6,092 nucleotides of DNA. It comes from Cyclobacteriaceae bacterium (GTDB taxonomy: Bacteria > Bacteroidota > Bacteroidia > Cytophagales > Cyclobacteriaceae). A model generated the notes under the pieces. It had not been told where the DNA came from, searched no databases, and saw nothing but the letters and a program-made list of their open reading frames with translations. The stretch's first letter is position 1. Every line of letters begins with the position of its first letter. Below are positions 1 through 5,336 of the stretch, one piece after another. The stretch spans positions 1-6,092 of the forward strand of contig DAOVVI010000109.1 in assembly GCA_030637245.1 (NCBI GenBank), read 5' to 3'. Made by a program: the position numbers and the translations under genes.

Positions 1-32
1 GGCATCTTTGATACCAGATGCCCATGCTGGGC
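1..32. repeat. Two overlapping small hairpins at the window edge
   Basis: GGCATCT (1-7) pairs with AGATGCC (16-22) around an 8-base loop, and GCCCA (20-24) pairs with TGGGC (28-32) around TGC. The two are mutually exclusive because they share bases 20-22. They abut the first attC-like site and probably belong to the end of the preceding cassette, whose gene lies outside the window. No T tract follows, so this is not a clear terminator. Confidence 0.35.
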
Positions 33-148
33 ACACACAAATGCTAAAATGAATATGCGAACTGAGCTTTTAGACAGGTATTTACTATATTCAGATTTTA
101 TCAAGTCTAGCAAGTGAGGCGCATACTCATTTTAGCTGGCCGTTATGC
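31..148 (+). other. attC-like integron recombination site, first of three
   Basis: This is an imperfect inverted repeat of about 118 bp. The main arms are 43-59 and 120-136, complementary at 16 of 17 positions; an inner TAGAC (71-75) / GTCTA (105-109) continues the stem. The site ends in GTTATGC (142-148), which fits the attC core pattern GTTRRRY except at one position, with the expected cut after G142. Its left end GCACACACAA and the arm GCTAAAAT align with the second site (GCATAACAACG, CCTAAAA), and both right arms carry TTTTAG followed by CGTTRT. Length and architecture are within the attC range. A generic intergenic hairpin family is the alternative, but matching cassette ends favour attC. 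Confidence 0.6.
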
Positions 149-162
149 AAAATAAACAAGAT

Positions 163-1365
163 ATGAAACATAAAATTTTAATTAGTATATACTTTTTTAC
201 AGTAGTATTCCTAAATCAGGGCTACAGTCAAACCGATTCCATAAATATAGATACGCTTGATTTTTGTAAAGAAGGGAATGATTATTATAACAGCTACCAA
301 TTTGATAAAGCATTAAACTCATTGAGTTTGTGTTATAAAAATGATGTAAAAAATATTGATTGTTTGAAAAAAATTGCACAATGCAACTACAAATTGGGGA
401 GACTAAAGGAATCGAAAAACAATTACTTAAAAATTCTTGGATATGATTCTGTAAACATTTTAGCAAAAAACCAATTAGGAGTCATTTATGCTAATGAATC
501 TAAATATAATAAATCAATAAAACAATATGAAAAGCTTATAGTCTTAGACTCAACAAATAGTTTTTACTATAAACGAATCGGACAAATATTTCTGATGCTT
601 GAGAATATTGATATGTCAATTAAATACCTAGAAAAAGCACACTCTATTAATCCGAAAGATATTAGTGTAATTGCTGATTTAAGTAATAACTATCAGAAAG
701 TAAATCTACTTACAGAAGCTGAAAGTTTAATTAGAAAAGGAATAAACTTGGATTCTTCCAATGTAAAGGTATTAATTACACATTCAAAAATTGCTTACAA
801 ACAAACAAATTATGACATCGTAATTAATACTATTAACCAAGTTCTAAAAATACAAAAAGATACTTCACTGTACATGATGAAATTTTTAGGGATTTCCCAT
901 TTTCTTCTTAAAGATTACCAAAAATCAATATTTTTTATGGAAATGTTTACAGAACAAAATCAAGATCTTGACTATGTTTATTATTATTTAGGTCTTGCGC
1001 ATCGGGCAATAGGTGATTTTGAAAACAGTGTATTTTATTTTGAGAAAGCTATAGAAGTAGGGATTTCTAATAACATTTCGATTTATTATACCAGTCTTGC
1101 TATCACTTATGAAGAGAATGAAAATTATAAAGAATCTATTCAAGCGTATCAAGAAGCATATAGAAGTTCCAAAAACAAAATATTGTTGTATCATTTGGCA
1201 AGAAATTATGAAGCTTATTACAGTGATAAAGCGACGGCATTGCTCTATTATGAAAAATATTTAGCAATGAATGATAGCAATAATATTGAGTTTAAGGAAT
1301 ATTCAAAATACAAAATTTCGGAATTAAAAGAAACAATTCACTTTAAGCTAGATACGCTTGAATAA
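163..1365 (+). CDS. Secreted TPR-repeat protein, cassette-borne
   Basis: This 400-residue protein consists almost wholly of tetratricopeptide repeats, which act as protein-binding scaffolds. Residues 1-23 (MKHKILIS...GYSQ) form a signal peptide with a basic start, hydrophobic core and a YSQ end, so the product is probably periplasmic or exported. From about residue 33 to 380 I can lay out ten consecutive ~34-residue repeats, with typical phrases such as NQLGVIYANESKYNKSIKQY, YYYLGLAHRAIGDFENSVFY and TYEENENYKESIQAYQEAY. No catalytic domain is visible. I chose the ATG at 163 because it gives a clean signal peptide; an in-frame ATG at 145 adds six residues but lies inside the recombination core GTTATGC. 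Codon use is very AT-rich compared with the minus-strand genes on the right. The gene fills a 1.3-kb unit between two attC-like sites, which suggests lateral acquisition. Its partner and function are unknown. Confidence 0.85.
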   Translation: MKHKILISIYFFTVVFLNQGYSQTDSINIDTLDFCKEGNDYYNSYQFDKALNSLSLCYKNDVKNIDCLKKIAQCNYKLGRLKESKNNYLKILGYDSVNILAKNQLGVIYANESKYNKSIKQYEKLIVLDSTNSFYYKRIGQIFLMLENIDMSIKYLEKAHSINPKDISVIADLSNNYQKVNLLTEAESLIRKGINLDSSNVKVLITHSKIAYKQTNYDIVINTINQVLKIQKDTSLYMMKFLGISHFLLKDYQKSIFFMEMFTEQNQDLDYVYYYLGLAHRAIGDFENSVFYFEKAIEVGISNNISIYYTSLAITYEENENYKESIQAYQEAYRSSKNKILLYHLARNYEAYYSDKATALLYYEKYLAMNDSNNIEFKEYSKYKISELKETIHFKLDTLE

Positions 1366-1377
1366 AAAATAAAAATT

Positions 1378-1445
1378 GCATAACAACGCCTAAAAAATCA
1401 CAGCCGCACTCCGTGACGGCAACGCTTTTTAGGCCAGCGTTGTAG
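1378..1445 (+). other. attC-like integron recombination site, second of three
   Basis: This compact 68-bp site begins 12 bases after the TPR gene stop. It has outer box GCATAAC (1378-1384), arm GCCTAAAAA (1388-1396) perfectly paired with TTTTTAGGC (1426-1434), outer ACAACGC (1383-1389) paired with GCGTTGT (1437-1443), and end box GTTGTAG (1439-1445). The apex is its own hairpin: GCCGCAC (1403-1409), loop TCC, GTG, an unpaired A at 1416, then CGGC. Unpaired bases on one arm are typical of attC sites folded as single strands. TTGCATAA (1376-1383) is the exact reverse complement of TTATGCAA (143-150), so the left unit has matching ends, as an excisable cassette should. Confidence 0.65.
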
Positions 1446-1460
1446 TGCATTGGAAAAAAC

Positions 1461-2030
1461 ATGAAAGAGGAATATTATAAAACCAAAGAATCTGTTGATG
1501 AATACATCAATTTAGCAAAAGATGTTAGCGGGAAACAACTTATTGAAAAACTTGAAGATCTCTTGTCTGTCAATTCAGTTATACTTGAAATTGGTTCTGG
1601 ACCTGGGACTGATTGGAGAATTTTGAACAAAGTATATAGCGTTACAGGTTCTGATAAATCTTCTGAATTTTTGAATCATTTAATCGCTGAAAATCCTTAT
1701 GGAGAATTTCTTGAGTTAGATGCTATCACTTTAAAAACTGACAAAACATTTGATGGAATTTATTCTAACAAAGTACTGCACCATTTAAAAGACAATGAAT
1801 TAATTGATTCAGCCAAAAGACAGTATGAGATCTTAAATCCTGATGGAATAATATGTCACTCTTTTTGGAAAGGGGAAGGTTCGGAAATTTTCAAAGGTCT
1901 TTTTGTTAATTATCATAATGAAATTGACCTTAAAGAAATCTATAAAAATTATTTTGAGATTCTATCAATCGAAAGTTATAAAGAGTTTGAGGAGGAGGAT
2001 TCCCTTTTGATAATCGGAAGGAAAAAATAA
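1461..2030 (+). CDS. Small class I SAM-dependent methyltransferase, cassette-borne
   Basis: This 189-residue soluble enzyme has the Rossmann-like fold that binds S-adenosylmethionine. Motif I is ILEIGSGPGTD (residues 41-51). The acidic residue after strand 2 is D65 in VTGSDKS, followed by LELDA (84-88) as the adenine-side motif and DGIYSNKVLHHL (98-109) as strand 4, with the histidine pair common in Methyltransf_11/25-type enzymes. ILNPDGIICHSFW resembles the usual L-P-G-G strand 5 region, with N/D replacing one glycine. The substrate cannot be read from the sequence; small-molecule methylation is the usual guess for this size. The ATG lies 21 bases after the presumed recombination point, and the TAA directly precedes the next attC-like box, the tight packing expected of a cassette. 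No promoter of its own is visible. Confidence 0.88.
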   Translation: MKEEYYKTKESVDEYINLAKDVSGKQLIEKLEDLLSVNSVILEIGSGPGTDWRILNKVYSVTGSDKSSEFLNHLIAENPYGEFLELDAITLKTDKTFDGIYSNKVLHHLKDNELIDSAKRQYEILNPDGIICHSFWKGEGSEIFKGLFVNYHNEIDLKEIYKNYFEILSIESYKEFEEEDSLLIIGRKK

Positions 2031-2031
2031 C

Positions 2032-2040
2032 GCACTACAA
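2032..2040 (+). other. Left half of a third attC-like site, interrupted
   Basis: GCACTACAA begins two bases after the methyltransferase stop and is the exact reverse complement of TTGTAGTGC (1440-1448) at the other end of the same unit, nine of nine. In an intact site the next base would be C (CTACAAC, an RYYYAAC-type box) and a TTTTAG-type arm would follow. Instead the sequence runs straight into the 3' end of an antisense group IIC intron. I could not find the matching right half of the site on the far side. Confidence 0.55.
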
Positions 2041-2143
2041 TCGAGTAGACGGCTGACGGTCAACTGACCGCCAGTGCGCCTCTCACAACACCAAGCGTAC
2101 GGGTCTCGCCCGCCTACCGGACGAGGCAGGTACTTGGCGGTTC
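2040..2143 (-). ncRNA. Group IIC intron domains V and VI, domain V split by an insert
   Basis: On the minus strand, domain V pairs ACCGCCAAG-TAC (2141-2130) with GTA-CG-CTTGGTGTT (2100-2087), leaving the two-base CG bulge expected in domain V. The CGC in ACCGCC is the catalytic-triad form used by IIC introns. A 22-base palindrome (2109-2130) splits its tip. One base pair is broken where TTGGTGTT has replaced the TTGGTGGT I would expect. Domain VI pairs GAG-AGGCG (2084-2077) with CGTCT-A-CTC (2051-2043), leaving a bulged A at 2046, seven bases from the intron end, as required for the branch point. A CTGGCGGTCA/TGACCGTCAG stem lies inside it. The bulged A and CG bulge make this identification strong, although the RNA is almost certainly inactive. 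Confidence 0.75.
2109..2130. repeat. 22-bp palindromic insert in the tip of intron domain V
   Basis: On the minus strand CCTGCCT (2130-2124) pairs with AGGCGGG (2115-2109) around an 8-base loop. Removing the 22 bases restores a contiguous GTA-CGAGACCC-GTAC tip, as expected for domain V of this intron family. It therefore looks like a small REP-like palindrome that landed in an existing hairpin. I recall similar CCTGCC/GGCGGG palindromes as dispersed repeats in Bacteroidota genomes, but cannot verify that here. Confidence 0.6.
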
Positions 2144-2390
2144 ATTGAATTTCGGGTTGCGATTTCAAGTAGTGATCGAGCATTGAGCTGTATCCTTTTC
2201 GTCTTAGTCTTGACAAAGTAATGGTAGTACCTAAGATAGGACTTTGGGCTACTGCCCAACCTCCCATTCTTCTCTCCCACGACCTGGCTCATTCGCTAAA
2301 TATGTCCACTGGACATATTCTTTACGCTCTGCCCTTCCAAGCATAGGCTTGTCCTTGCCCTATTCCTAAACGGATCAGGTTTTTGCTCCA
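2142..2390 (-). pseudogene. ltrA: Group II intron reverse transcriptase/maturase, C-terminal fragment with stops
   Basis: The frame reads WSKNLIRLGIGQGQAYAW (2390-2337), then an abnormal stretch, then MGGWAVAQSPILGTT continuing with ITLSRLRRKGYSSML and ending EIQ-stop (TGA at 2144-2142). These are the C-terminal maturase motifs of group IIC RTs, in which AYAW is normally followed after about four residues (SRTR-like) by MGGWAVAQSPI. Here 23 codons intervene, including TAA (2324-2322) and TGA (2291-2289), and they contain a palindrome. The excess is about 57 bases, a multiple of three, so the frame is otherwise preserved. The RT core and the start are absent: upstream of 2390 the same frame stays open for a while but no longer resembles an RT. 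The gene symbol denotes the family only. Confidence 0.8.
2293..2328. repeat. Palindromic insert inside the maturase fragment
   Basis: AATATGTCCA (2299-2308) and TGGACATATT (2310-2319) form a perfect 10-bp inverted repeat around one base, extended imperfectly by CGCTAA on the left and TTTACG on the right. It sits exactly where the maturase reading frame departs from its family and supplies or adjoins both stop codons. This looks like a small mobile palindrome with about 20 bases of non-palindromic flank (towards 2270). Confidence 0.6.
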
Positions 2391-2393
2391 GCT

Positions 2394-2423
2394 CTTCGAC
2401 TTGTTCTGCAGGGAATGTCGAAG
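2394..2423. repeat. Short inverted repeat at the break in maturase homology
   Basis: CTTCGAC (2394-2400) and GTCGAAG (2417-2423) are perfect 7-bp arms around a 16-base centre. Recognisable maturase sequence ends about four bases away. This may be a third REP-like insert or the junction of a deletion that removed the RT core. The arms are short, so taken alone it is modest evidence. Confidence 0.4.
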
Positions 2424-2530
2424 CATTGATGTATTGGATTTGCTATCCGAATCAACCTGAAATCCATTCAATCAATCACCTTGCACATTCCAAAATTATT
2501 AGAGATGTTAGGTATTCTGGTTCGCAGCTA

Positions 2531-2691
2531 GTGTCGAGTCAAGTGTGGTGTTTCGGTTAAGCCGAAGTAATTGTTATTCCTGACAAGGCATAAAAATATG
2601 AGCATAGCCATAGCTACGTGAATATTTATTAACGAAGGCAGGGATAAAAAGAACAAGGCTTGGAGTGGATAAACCATGCTTGACTTGACAC
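2531..2691. repeat. 161-bp element with 18-bp terminal inverted repeats
   Basis: Its ends are 2531-2548 (GTGTCGAGTC...) and 2674-2691 (...GACTTGACAC), reverse complements at 15 of 18 positions. Inside, TTATTCCTG (2573-2581) nearly mirrors CAGGGATAA (2639-2647), TAAAAATAT (2591-2599) loosely mirrors AATATTTATT (2621-2630), and TAGC (2605-2608) faces GCTA (2613-2616) at the centre, so the whole element could fold into one long hairpin. A separate TTCGG-TTAAG-CCGAA stem-loop lies at 2552-2566. There is no coding capacity. It could be a MITE-like element or another folded recombination site; no target duplication is obvious. Confidence 0.5.
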
Positions 2692-2706
2692 CAGTTCCAC
2701 CCTATC

Positions 2707-2760
2707 AGCACTTTGGCAAGTCCGCTCGAAAATGCTCCATTAAAGACTTGCCAGAGTGCT
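2707..2760. repeat. 54-bp inverted repeat
   Basis: AGCACTTTGGCAAGTC (2707-2722) pairs with GACTTGCCAGAGTGCT (2745-2760) at 15 of 16 positions, around a 22-base loop. It starts 15 bases from the end of the 161-bp element. No poly-T follows on either strand, so it is not a standard terminator. It may be an intron RNA stem or an independent palindromic repeat. Confidence 0.55.
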
Positions 2761-2837
2761 TACAAAGCCCTGCCGCGCCGCCAGGATTGCCAACAGGGTA
2801 TTAGGGCTAATCTGTACCTTCTCTTCGTTCAAAAGCC

Positions 2838-2911
2838 TCGGTCTGTGTCTCACAGACCGAAAAAAACATGGTTCGTGAGCCTGCCCGCTGAATGAGGGGA
2901 CACAAACCATG
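2838..2911. repeat. Two adjacent hairpins
   Basis: TCGGTCTGTG (2838-2847), loop TCT, CACAGACCGA (2851-2860) is a perfect 10-bp stem. Seven bases further, CATGGTTCGTG (2867-2877) pairs with CACAAACCATG (2901-2911) at 10 of 11 positions around 23 bases. On the + strand A residues follow the first hairpin, and on the - strand T residues precede it, so neither reading makes a terminator. Paired stems like these would suit a structured RNA read from the minus strand, which is the intron's strand. Confidence 0.5.
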
Positions 2912-3002
2912 GCGATCAGTCCACACACCATTAACCCCCCTGCCCCAAGTATAGCCTGCCTACCTTAGATGGACTCCGCGCAACTTGTAGCATTAATTAA
3001 AT

Positions 3003-3021
3003 TGCAAGTTTGTAACTTGCA
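3003..3021. repeat. REP-like palindrome
   Basis: TGCAAGTT (3003-3010), loop TGT, AACTTGCA (3014-3021) is a perfect 8-bp stem. A related CAACTTG lies just upstream at 2981-2987. I recall GCAAGTT/AACTTGC palindromes as common extragenic repeats in Bacteroidota, some linked to REP-associated transposases; none is encoded in this window. Confidence 0.45.
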
Positions 3022-3052
3022 TATGGGAGATGCCCTTATCCCTAAAGCAATC

Positions 3053-3103
3053 AAAAAAAGCACTTTTTTTCCTACCGCGCCAACAGGCGGACGCAACAAG
3101 TGC
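3053..3103 (-). terminator. Probable terminator of the outer-membrane protein gene
   Basis: Reading the minus strand after the barrel gene stop, GCACTT (3103-3098) pairs with AAGTGC (3065-3060), with a nested CGCC/GGCG stem between, and is followed at once by seven T residues (3059-3053). The last part can also fold as a short A7-GTGC-T7 stem. The distance from the stop codon is about 33 bases. The large loop makes the stem weaker than a textbook terminator. Confidence 0.4.
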
Positions 3104-3135
3104 GGGATGACGGATACCAACCGGTGAGGGAAATA

Positions 3136-3903
3136 TTAAAACCTATACCCTATTTGAAGCACATATCTAAAACCCATACCCCAATGTGTTCTATTGCCTT
3201 TAATATCAACCTCCCCTTCATCAATAAGAGTTTCCAGCCATGGGTATTTTGCAAATAATATATCTCTCAATGCTTCCAAAGTTTCATCAAGTTCACCATC
3301 CGGAGGTACTAACCCGCCAACAACATCCATTTTTGCTTTGTACGCGGAGTAGGAAGGGCCTATCAAAATCATATCAATTGTAAAGCGATTTTTAATATTG
3401 AATTGATACCCTAGCTCCAACCCAAGGCTGTTGATATTAATTTTTGAATCTACTATGGTCTCGGGATTCGTTGCATTATCATCTAAACTTTTTATACCTA
3501 CTGAATGATCCAAGGTGTAGTGTAAAAAATATGGCGCTAAGTAAACTCCACTAGGCGCCGGATTTTTATTTTCTTTTTTTAAATAAAACCTGTAGTCTGC
3601 TGCAAAGCTGAATCCACTGCTGGATTTGGTGGATGTCAATTTATAGTCCTCATTCTCCTTTTTGCCGGATTTTCCAATACTTAAATATCCGGCATTGATT
3701 GAGAATGATTGGTGGGATTTTACCACTCTTTCATATCCAAAAATCGCACTCGAAAACCCGAATATGTTGGGAGTTAAATTGTACCTGATCACATTTTTTC
3801 TAGGTATAAAATTATTTGTTTTAAGTGAGTCCTGGCTGAAAGAATGAAATGGAATAATAAAAACCAGAATGCAGGCGATAAAAATTGATAGAATATTTTT
3901 CAT
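3136..3903 (-). CDS. Outer-membrane beta-barrel protein, DUF3575-like
   Basis: This 255-residue protein has a signal peptide at residues 1-23/24 (MKNILSIFIACILVFIIPFHS, then FSQ), a body of alternating hydrophobic/aromatic beta strands such as SFSINAGYLSIG, GFSFAADYRFYL and SLGLELGYQF, and a final strand RYVLQIGYRF ending in Phe. Terminal Phe is the usual insertion signal of outer-membrane barrels. The early phrase KNVIRYNLTPNIFGFSS followed by FGYERVV resembles the N-terminal strands of DUF3575-type proteins; this is family resemblance from memory. I start at 3903 rather than the in-frame ATG at 4005 because the longer form would bury the signal peptide and begin upstream of the likely promoter at 3952. 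C11 lies within the hydrophobic core, so it is not a lipoprotein cysteine. The substrate or role is unknown. It lies downstream of, but 223 bases from, the sigma factor gene. Confidence 0.8.
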   Translation of the reverse strand: MKNILSIFIACILVFIIPFHSFSQDSLKTNNFIPRKNVIRYNLTPNIFGFSSAIFGYERVVKSHQSFSINAGYLSIGKSGKKENEDYKLTSTKSSSGFSFAADYRFYLKKENKNPAPSGVYLAPYFLHYTLDHSVGIKSLDDNATNPETIVDSKININSLGLELGYQFNIKNRFTIDMILIGPSYSAYKAKMDVVGGLVPPDGELDETLEALRDILFAKYPWLETLIDEGEVDIKGNRTHWGMGFRYVLQIGYRF

Positions 3904-3951
3904 GATTTGCTTTGAGATTATGTGGATGGATTTGATGTTGTTTTCAGCAAT

Positions 3952-3959
3952 CAAATATA
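3952..3959 (-). promoter_or_regulatory. Candidate Bacteroidota -7 box of the barrel gene
   Basis: TATATTTG on the minus strand matches the Bacteroidota -7 consensus TAnnTTTG and would start transcription near 3945, about 42 bases before the ATG at 3903. No good -33 TTG element lies 19-21 bases upstream, so confidence is limited. Confidence 0.4.
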
Positions 3960-4126
3960 AAGAAAACATGCCAGATTCTTTATTGATTTTTGCCAACTCG
4001 TGCACTTTTCTTTGGTAAAGTGAAATGATTTTAAATGGTGTAAATTTGATATCGACACACCGACATTGTAGTTAATAAGGGAAAATCTGTAAGCATTAAA
4101 AAAATGCGCGCCAGCGAGAATCCCCT

Positions 4127-5332
4127 CTAAATACCAGCAATTCTATTCTCCATCAATTTTTTTTCTGTTGAATTGCGGCTGATTTCCATAGCATTTTCAA
4201 AGCATCTTTTTGCTTCATTGGATTTATTAAGCTTTAGCAACACTTCTCCTTTTATCGCATAATAAAGTTGATTTTTTTGATCGCTGCAATTTTCAATTAA
4301 TTCCTTCAATGCGATCCTGGGTCCTAATGCTTGCATCACCACCACAATTCTGTTCAATTCAAGTGATGGGTTTTTAGTGATCTTTCTCCAATAATTGTAT
4401 ATGTTTAGCAGACCCTCCCAATTGGTATTTTCAAACTTATCTGCATTTGCATACTGACTTTCGACCGCAGCATGAAAATGATATTCACTCTGGTTGTCTT
4501 CTATTATTGCCAGGGAAATAAAATGATTTCCTTCCTTAATCAATTCTTTATCCCAAAGATTTCTGTCTTGCTCTTCAAGTCGGATAAATGTATTTCCACC
4601 TTTCATTCTAGCTTCAAGTCTGGCTGTTTTATAACACATCAATGCAATTAATGCATACAACTTTGAACTTTTAAGGGCATCATGTTTGTGGATGGTCATG
4701 GCTATTCGCGAAGCCTCAAAACATACATCCTCTTTTAAGATCTGATCTCCGTCGGTCGGTCGGTATCCTTCAGTAAACATTAAGAAAACTACCTTTAATA
4801 CACTTTCCAGTCGGTTCTTTAAATGTTTATTGGAAGGGACTTCCACTGACAAATTATATTCTTTAAAATGATTCTTAGCTCTTTGAAAATTCTTTTTGGT
4901 TGCCTCGTAGGTAGAAAAAAGGGTTCTGGATATTTCATGAAGTCCAAAACCGGCGGCAAATTTTAAACATAAAATGATACTCTCCTGCTCTTTAAGTTTT
5001 GGGTGACAGCATGCAAAAATTAGTTTGAGGGTTTCATCCTTTATTTCTGATAATGATGGGTCGATTACTTCTTCTTTAAATTCCGGGAACTCACTTTCTG
5101 TGGATTTTTTACGCAATTGATCGATCAGGTTATTTTGAGCCACTCGATATATCCAGGCCGATGGATTTTTGGGAATTTCTTTATAACCCCAAATCATCAT
5201 TGCCTTGTACATGGCATCATGGATCGAATCTTCAATATTATCAATTTGCCCGGCGCCGTATTTTGATATAAATACGGACAGTACCCGGCTGTATTCAAGT
5301 CTAAACCAATGATCTAATTTTTCACGAACCAT
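4127..5332 (-). CDS. ECF42-type RNA polymerase sigma factor with C-terminal extension
   Basis: At 401 residues this is about twice the length of ordinary ECF sigma factors. Sigma region 2 spans about 8-80, with the -10-recognition phrase NPSAWIYRVAQNNLIDQLRK (56-75). Region 4 spans about 103-158, beginning LKLIFACCHPKL and containing the helix-turn-helix GLHEISRTLFSTYEATKKNF. The remaining ~240 residues carry the conserved blocks of the ECF42 C-terminal extension: FTEGYRP, LYALIALMCYKTARLEAR, RLEEQDRNLWD, NPSLELNRIVVV, ALGP and a TPR-like end (YYAIKGEVLLKLNKSNEAKR). In ECF42 proteins that extension replaces an anti-sigma factor and is needed for activity. The partner expected from family genomics, a YCII/DGPF protein, is the gene directly upstream. 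The start at 5332 is four bases after a strong hairpin and lacks a Shine-Dalgarno sequence. Confidence 0.93.
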   Translation of the reverse strand: MVREKLDHWFRLEYSRVLSVFISKYGAGQIDNIEDSIHDAMYKAMMIWGYKEIPKNPSAWIYRVAQNNLIDQLRKKSTESEFPEFKEEVIDPSLSEIKDETLKLIFACCHPKLKEQESIILCLKFAAGFGLHEISRTLFSTYEATKKNFQRAKNHFKEYNLSVEVPSNKHLKNRLESVLKVVFLMFTEGYRPTDGDQILKEDVCFEASRIAMTIHKHDALKSSKLYALIALMCYKTARLEARMKGGNTFIRLEEQDRNLWDKELIKEGNHFISLAIIEDNQSEYHFHAAVESQYANADKFENTNWEGLLNIYNYWRKITKNPSLELNRIVVVMQALGPRIALKELIENCSDQKNQLYYAIKGEVLLKLNKSNEAKRCFENAMEISRNSTEKKLMENRIAGI

Positions 5333-5336
5333 AATT

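Larger units (their letters stand above)
2040..2390 (-). mobile_element. Group IIC intron remnant, 3' part, antisense to the cassettes
   Basis: Reading the minus strand, the last codons of a group II intron maturase (from 2390) run to a stop at 2142-2144 that overlaps the start of domain V, followed by domain V and domain VI, with the intron ending in AT at 2041-2040 (uncertain by one base because TT spans the junction). Group IIC introns of the attC-targeting kind are known to insert in the bottom strand of integron attC sites, opposite to the cassette genes. That is the arrangement here. The 5' end (GUGYG expected) could not be placed: GTGTG at 2924-2928 on the minus strand is a candidate only. 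Most of the maturase is missing and the RNA is interrupted, so the element is inactive. Confidence 0.75.
2391..3135. other. Gene-free stretch rich in hairpins and inverted repeats
   Basis: No convincing gene lies here on either strand; the open frames of about 60 codons show no recognisable family and overlap palindromes. It is GC-richer than its neighbours and contains at least five separate inverted repeats. Domains I-IV of the intron whose 3' end is at 2040 would be expected in this direction, so part of 2700-2960 may be intron domain I, but I cannot match it to a known secondary structure. The right half of the third attC-like site was sought and not found. Confidence 0.5.

Noticed and set aside
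197..1194. Minus-strand frames of 89 and 68 codons within the TPR gene region
   Set aside because: Both lie antisense to an intact TPR gene and show no domain features.
2083..2292. 69-codon open frame on the minus strand (MSQVVGEKNGRL...)
   Set aside because: It runs through maturase sequence in the wrong frame and on through domains V and VI and the palindromic insert; the neighbouring frame carries clear maturase motifs.
2922..2928. GTGTG on the minus strand as the intron 5' end
   Set aside because: The motif is short and occurs by chance; no exon-binding pairing or attC arm could be found next to it.
2713..2931. Open frames of about 60 codons on both strands
   Set aside because: They overlap each other and the strong hairpins, and resemble no family; low-stop GC-rich DNA explains them.
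2985..2990. TTGTAG followed by CATT as the missing right-hand attC core
   Set aside because: It resembles the core at 1440-1450, but the preceding base is C rather than G and no TTTTAG arm precedes it; it fits the nearby CAACTTG repeat better.
3662..3847. 61-codon open frame on the plus strand
   Set aside because: It is antisense to the signal-peptide and first-strand region of the outer-membrane protein gene.
4093..4107. GCATT/AATGC hairpin downstream of the sigma gene as its terminator
   Set aside because: The stem is only five bp with an A/T loop and no following U tract on the minus strand.
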